From: Takakia lepidozioides
Lineage: Eukaryota > Streptophyta > Takakiopsida > Takakiales > Takakiaceae
Direction of reading: 5' to 3'
Assembly (NCBI GenBank): GCA_030704615.1
Contig: CM060733.1
Location: 66,402,001 to 66,466,000, forward strand
DNA length: 64,000 nt
The notes beneath the pieces are model-generated. The model made no database searches. It was not told the DNA's origin and worked only from the letters and a program-made list of their open reading frames with translations. Both the position numbers and the translations under genes were made by a program. Shown piece after piece: positions 56,241-64,000 of the stretch (position 1 is its first letter; every line of letters begins with the position of its first letter).

Positions 56241-56260
56241 GGGGGGGGGGGGGGGGGGGG
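56241..56260 (+). repeat. Poly-G run (20 nt)
   Basis: Unbroken G run just after the GCGAC array, flanked by GGGGTTTT motifs. Confidence 0.9.
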
Positions 56261-56313
56261 TTGGGGTTTTCTTGGGGGATGGGGTGTGCCTCGTGCTTGC
56301 ATGAAATGCATGC

Positions 56314-56340
56314 ATTCTAATCTATAGGTTAGATTAGAAT
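56314..56340. repeat. Perfect short inverted repeat
   Basis: ATTCTAATCTA and TAGATTAGAAT separated by 5 nt. Confidence 0.85.
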
Positions 56341-56444
56341 CCACATGTCCATTAAGGTTAGAATGAGGATCGAAATGGTAACTGAAGAAATATATACATA
56401 AAGCAAGTACTACCTTTACATGTCTCTAATTGGGGAACCATCCC

Positions 56445-57960
56445 TCACTCCTCATCACCTGAGTCATAGGTGTACTCGTCCGAGGAATGCAAGCTACGCT
56501 GGGCCTCCAATTTGGAGGATGATGAGGCCGAGTCCGAGATTACATCATCCTTCGAACCACCCCCTACTACTGGCTCTCCCCCATCCGGCCGAGCCACTGA
56601 ACTACCCATCCCCACCCCTACAGATGCACTATCCTCCGTCAATTGTGGCGTCTTGGCCATTGAGGCTACAAGGGCCTTCCACCGCTGAGTCTTGCAAAAG
56701 TTGTGCTCGATGGCGGAGGGAGGCCTCTCAAACTTCTTTTTCTGCACATGACATACAAATGCAATGACAGGTCAGAATTCATAATGGAAGGGAGAAGCTA
56801 AAAAAGAAGAATGGGTATGACAAGAGAAAGAACACTTACGAATCGGCTGACAAAAATCTTGCTTCCGCCGGGGCCCCACTTGTGTGTTGATTCCGCACAC
56901 TTCTCGAGGTGGGCTGCAGTTGCCGCACGTCCCCTTGCGAAGATCTCCGCCTTCAGCTCTTCCCTCTCCCCTGCGATGAGAGCCTCAGCCCCAACAAAGA
57001 CACTATAAATGTTAATGAACTCCATACCGCAATGAACATGCATTCAAAGACACCAATGACAACTGAAGTGCGTCTTACCTTGGTTATTCCATGTGGCATG
57101 GTCGTTGGTTCGACCCCCGCCTTGAGTGCCTTGCAAATGGTTTGTCGCGCACGGTACCTCTTGTCCTTGAGGTTCTTTCCCACCAACTCCAAGAGCTTCC
57201 CCTCATTCCACTCACCCGGAAATGTGCTCTCAAGTGCTTGCACGAATGCTCGCATATGGCGATGTGATTGGCGTGGCCAATCAATATGCCAAGGGAACCA
57301 CCTCGCCGCCAAGTCGAAGGCTACTTTTTTCATGGCCTCCTAATACTCATCAATGGGGTCACCAACCTTATTGGTCTCTAAGGTGGGCACCTTCATCTTT
57401 GGCAAATCAAGGTTGCGGGGCCCGAGGTCTTTACCTCGTCCACGCTCTTCTAAACTACCTCTCCCTTGTCTTTTGTTGCCCCTCTAATGCCCTCCACCGG
57501 CTGCACTCGCTCATTGAACTAGCTCCCCCTTGTCTTTTTGTTCCCCCATAGTTCCTCCGGTACACCTCTCGCTTCTACGCCTCTTTCTCTTACGCTCCCT
57601 CTCCTGGCCTGTCCTTTCCCCTTCCCTCCACTATTCCTACCCTCCTTGATGATTAGGGGAACCTCGAGGACACGCGTCTCTTTTCTCTTCCTCTTACCAT
57701 CCCCACGGGTAGGCACCACCACGTCCCTACTCTGTCGGTGGCAATCCCACTGCTTGCCACAAGCTTAGCCACGATGCGCCAAGCTCCTGAACACAAAACC
57801 CAAAAAATTAGAAGAAAAAACCAGAAACAAAATGAAGGCAAAGGAAAGAAAAAAAAAGGTGTAAGTAAGAAAGAGGCTCACTTTGCGTCCATGACCCAAT
57901 GTTGCCCTCGGTCCCGCTTGTGGGTGCACCCCATAACGCTCCTCTCGGAATAAGGGTGGA
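56445..57960 (-). pseudogene. Unidentified multi-exon gene, reverse strand
   Basis: Exons inferred from GT-AG signals: up to 57079 (ends TMPHGITK), 57002-56840 (VFVGAEALIAGEREELKAEI to GSKIFVSRF) and 56741-56445 (KKKFERPPSAIEHNF, RWKALVASM, acidic end DEYTYDSGDEE). The first exon contains FDLAARWFPWHIDW and LVGKNLKDKRYRARQTICKA and is preceded by Lys/Arg/Gly-rich low-complexity sequence. A TAG near 57340 (inside DEY*EAMKK) suggests a broken copy. The architecture loosely recalls plant transposon-encoded accessory proteins, but I cannot assign a family. Confidence 0.45.
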
Positions 57961-58094
57961 AGCCTATCCCATGCCCAATAGGCTCACAGGCGGCGCCCCA
58001 CCAAGTCCAGGGTCTTCTTCATTGGACCGTTCAGGCGACGGACTTCGAAAGGGGCCTCCATAGCCAGTGTCCCCCTCTCCCTCTGCCCCCCCTC

Positions 58095-58594
58095 NNNNNN
58101 NNNNNNNNNNNNNNNNNNNNNNNNNNNNNNNNNNNNNNNNNNNNNNNNNNNNNNNNNNNNNNNNNNNNNNNNNNNNNNNNNNNNNNNNNNNNNNNNNNNN
58201 NNNNNNNNNNNNNNNNNNNNNNNNNNNNNNNNNNNNNNNNNNNNNNNNNNNNNNNNNNNNNNNNNNNNNNNNNNNNNNNNNNNNNNNNNNNNNNNNNNNN
58301 NNNNNNNNNNNNNNNNNNNNNNNNNNNNNNNNNNNNNNNNNNNNNNNNNNNNNNNNNNNNNNNNNNNNNNNNNNNNNNNNNNNNNNNNNNNNNNNNNNNN
58401 NNNNNNNNNNNNNNNNNNNNNNNNNNNNNNNNNNNNNNNNNNNNNNNNNNNNNNNNNNNNNNNNNNNNNNNNNNNNNNNNNNNNNNNNNNNNNNNNNNNN
58501 NNNNNNNNNNNNNNNNNNNNNNNNNNNNNNNNNNNNNNNNNNNNNNNNNNNNNNNNNNNNNNNNNNNNNNNNNNNNNNNNNNNNNNNNNNNNNN
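58095..58594. other. Assembly gap (500 N)
   Basis: Exactly 500 undetermined bases, probably a placeholder of arbitrary size. Frames spanning it are meaningless. Confidence 0.99.
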
Positions 58595-59035
58595 CGGAAA
58601 TGTGTAACTGCATTTCCGTTCATCAACTGCGGTATGTGAAGGGGGAACGGAAATGCGGTACCGTATTTCGATTCAGATTGAAAATCATGAACCACGGGAA
58701 CTGAAATGTTGTGCCGCATTTCCGTCCGAATCGCACCTTTCGACATTCCTGAACGGAAATGCGGCGCCGCATTTCCCTTTTGTATCTCATACATGGAGCT
58801 GTGGGACGGAATTGCGGCACCGTATTTCTGTTCAACAACTAAGGTATGTGAAGGTGGAACTGAAATGCGGTGCCGCATTTTCTTCCAACAAGTACGGATG
58901 TGTAGCTTGGTGATGGTACTTAACGGAAATGCGGCGCCGCATTCGTATTTTCACTCCAACTCATCAGACGCTGGGACGGAAATGCCTTGAAATGTGAACA
59001 CGTGGAGCAACGGAATTGCGGCACATGTCTGCACT
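58595..59035. repeat. Palindromic array upstream of gene copy D
   Basis: Units about 52 bp apart (58648, 58700, 58752, 58804, 58859, 58922) with cores GAAATGCGGCGCCGCATTTC and degenerate versions. It is the same palindrome scaffold as at 1-780 with G/C in place of T/A or C/G. The left end is lost in the gap. Confidence 0.88.
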
Positions 59036-59220
59036 CTATCTGACTGAAGTGGCATGAGGCGGCGCGGCCTGACCGTTGGATAATGATGTTTGTTTTTCGG
59101 ACGGCAGGCGTACCCTGAACGATTCGAATTTCGTAATGACGCAAAGTCCACGAGGAGACACTTTCGTCCAACCCTTTCGAACCCAAGTGGTGCATCACCG
59201 TCGTTTCATCTACTTTTGTC

Positions 59221-59502
59221 GTGTCTCCTCAGTCACCCCTCTCGCGCCCTTTCCATCTGCACTCTTTGCCCCTTTTCCCTGTCTCTGTTCTTCTTAGGCT
59301 CGAACCTGAGAGGGGGGGATTTCGTGCACTATACAGGAGACCTCGTCGCAAGCTCCGAAAATTATACTTCGGACGTAGGCCAATGCCGAAGGGGAGGAAG
59401 CAGATGCGTCTACAGGAGGAGATTGCCATCTCCGAGCAGCAGGCCACTCAGGCAACGCAGCCACCAATGAGAGCTCCATGCGATCGGGCTGCGTGCAGCT
59501 GA
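59221..59502 (+). CDS. DGNHR-family gene copy D, exon 1
   Basis: Contains RRPRRKLRKLYFGRRPMPK followed by MRLQEEIAISEQQ, the basic exon shared with copies A-C. It lies the same distance downstream of a palindromic array as in A and B. Confidence 0.55.
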   Translation: MSPQSPLSRPFHLHSLPLFPVSVLLRLEPERGGFRALYRRPRRKLRKLYFGRRPMPKGRKQMRLQEEIAISEQQATQATQPPMRAPCDRAACS

Positions 59503-59592
59503 TCGAGCACCGAACCCCCCATTTTGCTTCTGTAATTCTTAGACTGAATGCTAGGAGACTTGAATGCAAAACATGTTTGCATGCCTAACAGG

Positions 59593-59670
59593 AAAGGTGG
59601 ACGTGCTGGAGGGATCGCAGGAATCCGAAGAGCCGCAGGAAGAGTCCGAGGAGCTAGCTGCAGCACGTAC
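59593..59670 (+). pseudogene. DGNHR-family gene copy D, possible exon 2 start, cut by G3
   Basis: After CTAACAG the frame reads GKVDVLEGSQESEEPQEESE, an acidic stretch that would suit the charged linker. It is interrupted at 59671 by the LTR of G3. The rest of gene D would lie beyond the window. Confidence 0.35.
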
Positions 59671-60399
59671 TGTCGCGGCCCTTTGCCTTGAGGGCAGGGA
59701 GGTCGGGACACAAGAGGGGCTGCCCCTGTGGTGGGGGCAGTGGCAACAATAGGTACGGGGGCTGAAGCACCCTTGAGTGCCCAAGGCACTCAAGGAGGCG
59801 GAGGCGCTCACTAGGTGGAGCCCCGCACACCGGGTTGCGGTGGGGGTGGCTCCACAAGGGGTGGTGGTAGCTTAGCGGGACTTAGTGGGGGTGGCATAGG
59901 ACTCACCATGGGGGCAGAGACCTCGTGGTGGGAGTCGTGGGGAGTCTTGGGACTCATCACGGTCCATAGGGGCCGTGGTGAGCGGGCCAAGACTCACCGC
60001 GACTCATCACCGGGAGTCGAGGGTTTTCGTGGTGGTTCGCCATAAAATGGCATGGCTGGTTGTGAAACCCCCGTGGACAGCTACATAAGTATATATAAGG
60101 GGAGTAGTGACCCCGAGAACGGTGCAAGCCCGTTGGTGACCAAAAACTAGTGAGTAAGCGAGCGAGCCGGAAAGCGACCAAAGAGTGGGGAACTGTTCCG
60201 GACTGCCATCTACCAAAGGGAATTCTCCTAGGCCCAAATAGGTTGAGGGTTTAGTGGGAAGCGAAGGGGGGACCGTTATGTCCCGGTGAGCAGCCAAAGC
60301 TCCAAGTTGGCCCGGGCGGCCAGGTTGGGAGTCAGGCGCGCGCATCAAAGCGAGTAACTATGACTTGAAGGGGAGCTTACCGAAGTGGGGTGCGCGACA
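59671..60399 (+). repeat. G3 5' LTR
   Basis: 729 bp with TGTCGCG...CGCGACA ends and a TATATAAGGGG box near 60091. Confidence 0.92.
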
Positions 60400-60401
60400 C
60401 T

Positions 60402-60413
60402 TGGTATCAGAGC
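60402..60413 (+). other. G3 primer-binding site (initiator tRNA-Met)
   Basis: TGGTATCAGAGC two bases beyond the LTR, as in G2. Confidence 0.9.
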
Positions 60414-60454
60414 TTAGAGTTCAGTACGCGATCGTCCTTGGGATTGGCCTCATC

Positions 60455-62260
60455 ATGGGGTCGGGCAAGCCGAAGCGAAAGCGGAACGGCCCAAAAGATG
60501 ATGATCCCGGTGAGCCCGATGGGGGCGGCGTGTCACCGAGGCGGCCGTTTGAGGAAGCGATGCATGTTTCCGAAAACAAGGCCGCCCAAGAGCGAGAGGA
60601 ATCCGAGGAGTCGGAGCCCGAGGAATCCTTGAGAGCTCCGACAAACCAAGAGATGCCTCCCATGCCGGCAGCCTTTTGGGAAGGGTTGTTGGCGCAGTTT
60701 GGCGGGACGTTGAAAGACGTGTTGAAGGCGGCTAATGCCACTTTTGCTAAGGCAAAGTTTAAGGTGAAGCCTAAGGAACCCGGCACCTTCGAGGGCGTCC
60801 AAAATCGGAAGGCACTCAACACCTGGCTCTTGGAGCTAGAGCAGTACTTCCGGGCGGCCAAGTTGAGTGACGAGGATCGGGTGGAAGTGGCTCCCACCTA
60901 TTTGAGGGGCTATGCTCAACAATGGTGGCAGAAACGCCTTCACGACCGAGGTCCAAGCCTGGAAACCTTGAACTGGAGTGGGTTCAAGGAATTGATGAAG
61001 AGACAGTTTGTGCCCCTCAACGCGTCCTGGCTTGCCCGGGACAAGATGAGGAATTTGAAGCAAACAGATGACATTCGGGGGTATGTCCAGGCTTTCAATG
61101 TGCTGTTGCTCGAAGTCGCGGACATGGCAGAACCAGAAATGGTCTTCAACTTTGTGGCGGGACTAGCCCCATGGGCCAGGCAGAAGTTGGAGGAGAAGCC
61201 ACCCAAGACTTTGAACGAGGCTATTGAGAGGGCTGAATGTTTCTCAGATGTCCCTAGGGGTGAAAGACAAGGCCGTACGAAGTTGAACCACAAGAAGATT
61301 TGGCGGGAAGGTGACTCCTTCTGACCGGAAAAGAAGTGGGATAGGCCACGCAGCGAAAATGGCACGTGGAAATCGAAGGGAGGGCCTTCACACGTCAAGG
61401 CGGCACCCGGAGCTTCGAAAGGAAAAGCGGGTGGAACGGCTTATGGCGGACAGAAGGCGACCTTTGATGGAGTGTGTTTCAATTGCGGGGAGCCCGGGCA
61501 CATGGCCAAAAAGTGCACGAAGCCCCGGCAATTGAACATGACTCGGGCGACCACGGAGCTGTCGGAAGATACCATCAGTCGCTTGGTGGAAGCGGTGGTC
61601 GCCAGGACTTGCAAGGTAGGCAAATTTTCTTGTGAGTTGTATCAGGAAACTGACGCCTTACGAAAAGGGAGTCAGTTATTGTTCGTGGATGGGATAATAT
61701 CCGGAACTAATGTGTCGTTGTTGGTGGACACAGGAGCGTCGCACTCCTTCATGACACCGGCAACGGCACAAAAGCTGGGACTCCCGACAAGTGACGTGGG
61801 GGCCTCTATTGAGGTGCGTTCTGCCAAAGGAGAACCACAGTTGGCGACAAGGTTGGCAATTGATGTTCCTCTTCAACTGGGGAGTTAGGAGGGACGTGAG
61901 AACTTCACCATTTGCGAGATCAATGGAGTGGACCTCATTTTGGGGATGACCTTTTTGAGCAAATCCGGAGCGGTCATAGATGGCCGCAAGAGAGTAGTCA
62001 CGCTGCCATGTGGGAATGGTGGCGAGGTTTTACAAGTGTCTAAAACGCCCAAATCCGTGGGAGGGCGAATAAACCTTCTGTCAGCAAAGGAGTGGGCCAT
62101 GGAGGAGGCACACGAACCCCAGTTTTTGCTTTACATTAGAGAAGTGAAGGGAGAAGGCGAGGGGGAGCCGAGCCCAGATTGGATCAAGGGGATTTTGGAG
62201 AAATACCAGGATGTGATGCCGGAGGATTTACCAAAGCAGCTTGCCACCGCAAAGAGGAGT
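60455..62260 (+). pseudogene. G3 gag, zinc knuckle and protease
   Basis: ATG 60455 (MGSGKPKRKRNGPK). Capsid-type region open to TGA 61322-61324 (CGA in G1 and G2). Knuckle CFNCGEPGHMAKKC and protease VDTGASHSF follow. TAG at 61886-61888 (TGG in the siblings) breaks the protease. The RT junction is CCGCAAAGAGG, with CAA where G1 and G2 have TGA. Confidence 0.87.
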
Positions 62261-63540
62261 TGACCACAAGATTGAGGTGATACCGGGATCGGAACCGCCT
62301 GCCAAGGCGCCCTACCGGTTGAGCCACAAAGAGTTGGTCGAGCTGAAGACTCAGCTCAAGGATCTAATGTCAAAGGGGTACATCCGGCCGAGTAAGTCAC
62401 CTTACGGAGCCCCGGTGCCGCAGACAAGAAGGATGGGACGCTGCGGATGTGTGTCGATTATAGGGCTCTGAATAAGGTGACTATCAAAAACCGGTACCCT
62501 TTGCCAAGGATCGACGACCTCTTCGATCGGTTGGCAGGAGCGAAGTATTTCAGCCGGATCGACTTGCGCTTCGGCTATCATGAAATTCGAGTGGCGGAAG
62601 GAGATGAGGATAAGACCGCGTGCAGGACAAGGTACGGTTCATATGAGTTCTTGGTGATGCCTTTTGGGCTCACCAATGCACCAGCGACATTTAGCACGCT
62701 AATGAACAGCCTTTTCCAGGAGTGGTTGGATGACTTTGTGATCGTGTACATCGACAACATCTTGGTGTATTCGAAAACAAAGGAGGAGCACCTGGAGCAC
62801 CTAAAAAGGGTGTTCCAAAAATTGAGAGAAGGGAAGCTGTATGCCAAAGCTTCAAAGTGCAAATTCGGGGTCACGAAAGTGGAGTTCTTGGGGCATGTGA
62901 TTACACAGGATGGGATCAAAATGGATGACAGAAAGGTGAGGGCGATCTTGGACTGGGAAGCCTCCGACTTCGGTTCCGGGAGTGCGTTCCTTCCTAGGAC
63001 TCGTCTCCTATTACCGGAAGTATGTGAGAAATTTTGCTAAGATCGCGGGGCCGCTGTCGGACCTTCTGTGTAAATCTAAAGTCTGGGCATGGAACACCTT
63101 TTCTGGCCAAGCTTTTGCTGAATTGAAGCAGCGGATGGCGGAAGCTCCAGTCTTGAAAATCCCGGAGTTCGATCGTCCGTTCGAGATACATACAGATGCG
63201 TCGGACTTCGCGATTGGGGGTGTACTGATGTAAGATGGACGTCCAGTGGCTTACGAAAGTAAGAAATTGAATGAAGTGGAGCGACGGTGGCCGACGCATG
63301 AGAAAGAGATGAAGGCGGTGGTGCACTGTCTTGAGCTTTGGAGCCACTATGTTGGTTCCAACCCAGTGAAGGTGTTCACGGACAATGTCACGGTGAAGTA
63401 TTTTGCCACGCAGCCCAAGTTGTCCCCAAAACAACTTAGGTGGCAAGATACTTTGGCGGTGTTCGACGTGGATATCCAGTACGAACCGGGACGAGACAAC
63501 GTGGTGGCCGATGCTTTAAGTAGAAAGCAGCAGCTCTTGT
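62261..63540 (+). pseudogene. G3 reverse transcriptase and RNase H
   Basis: RT blocks [22 protein letters not shown] and [10 protein letters not shown] are present; the catalytic motif is YIDNILVYS. RNase H is marked by [14 protein letters not shown], then TAA at 63231-63233 (CAA in the others), and continues to SRKQQL at the integrase deletion. Confidence 0.85.
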
Positions 63541-63985
63541 TGGGCACTTTGGAAGAAGATGGGGACGAGGCTGAAGATGAGCACCGCCTTCCAACCTACG
63601 ACGGACGGCCAAACGGAAAGAGTGAATTCCGTAGTGAAGCAATTCTTGCGATGTGTATGAATTGGAACTGCCGGCAAACAGCAAGGTGCACCCAGTATTC
63701 CATGTCTCCCTTTTGAAGCCTTACTTCAAAGATGAAGCGCGTCCGAATCGGCATCAAGTGTTGCGTCTGCCACCTATGCTGTTGGATCATGAAAATAAAC
63801 CTGAGTACGAGGTGGAGGCAATACTTAAGTCGAGGAGGTTCAGGAACCGAGAAACGGAGTATCTCGTCAAATGGAAGGGCTATCATCATGTGGAGGCATC
63901 TTGGGTGCGTGCCTCAGAAATGGGAAACGCATCCGAGACGGTTGCAGCTTTCGAAGGGCGACCTCAAAAGCGGAAGAAGCGTTGA
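63541..63985 (+). pseudogene. G3 integrase remnant and chromodomain
   Basis: Out-of-frame scraps of integrase (DNA of the [12 protein letters not shown] region) join directly to [22 protein letters not shown] and the chromodomain EYLVKWKGYHHVEASWV, which is intact and has the RRFRNR lead-in missing from G1. Confidence 0.85.
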
Positions 63986-64000
63986 TGGGGACATCAACCT

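Larger units (their letters stand above)
59671..64000 (+). mobile_element. Ty3/gypsy chromovirus G3, partial at window end
   Basis: 5' LTR, initiator-Met primer site, gag, protease, RT, RNase H and chromodomain, running past the window end. Two internal deletions remove most of integrase (near 63543 and near 63650). Frame lesions: TGA 61322, TAG 61886, small deletions near 62232 and 62417, a shift near 62958, and TAA 63231. The RT catalytic motif is YIDN instead of YIDD. It is clearly defective. Confidence 0.9.

Noticed and set aside
57964-58878. Long open frames across the N gap
   Set aside because: They consist mainly of undetermined bases; only the ends are real sequence.

Overview
The window looks like repeat-dominated nuclear DNA of a streptophyte plant or alga. 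Evidence seen: spliced genes with GT-AG introns, chromodomain-bearing Ty3/gypsy retrotransposons primed by initiator tRNA-Met, two MULE transposase genes with SWIM zinc fingers, remnants of a plant-type (PLS) pentatricopeptide gene, and a 500-base assembly gap. A charophyte such as Chara is my guess only; nothing here proves the species. No ordinary housekeeping gene, rRNA, tRNA gene or CRISPR array was recognised.

Layout. 1-8.3 kb: palindromic array, then a broken multi-exon gene (copy A) carrying a 2.2-kb DNA transposon. 8.3-12.6 kb: a possible SINE and a decayed PPR gene. 12.6-18.4 kb: integrase fragment joined to gypsy element G1. 18.4-23.4 kb: an unidentified open frame, a second 2.2-kb transposon and an integrase C-terminal fragment. 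23.8-27.2 kb: reverse-strand ORFs between two long direct repeats. 27.4-31 kb: MULE1. 31.2-38.9 kb: tandem arrays and gene copy B, a duplicate of 1-8 kb. 40.4-41.3 kb: about 122-bp tandem repeats. 41.6-51.5 kb: MULE2, split by gypsy element G2 with a clean 5-bp target duplication. 51.7-56.3 kb: diverged gene copy C with its own hairpin arrays. 56.4-58.1 kb: an unidentified reverse-strand gene, then the gap. 58.6-59.7 kb: start of gene copy D, cut by gypsy element G3, which runs off the window.

The most unusual content is the gene family represented by A, B, C and the fragment D. Its second exon holds a segment reminiscent of the ParB/sulfiredoxin (DGQHR-like) fold, with a central WDGNHR motif. 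Every member is accompanied by an array of short palindromes, before exon 1 or in intron 1, and often also in intron 6. The palindromes differ between arrays but stay self-complementary: GAAAT-N-CGGCGCCG-N'-ATTTC with N = T, C or G and N' matching, and a separate ACTGAGTGCG hairpin family at copy C. A protein family resembling a palindrome-binding fold, embedded in palindrome arrays, is a testable but unproven link.

Most coding units are damaged. The nonsense mutations that can be compared with a sibling copy are largely C-to-T or G-to-A transitions, as expected for long-methylated, silenced repeats.
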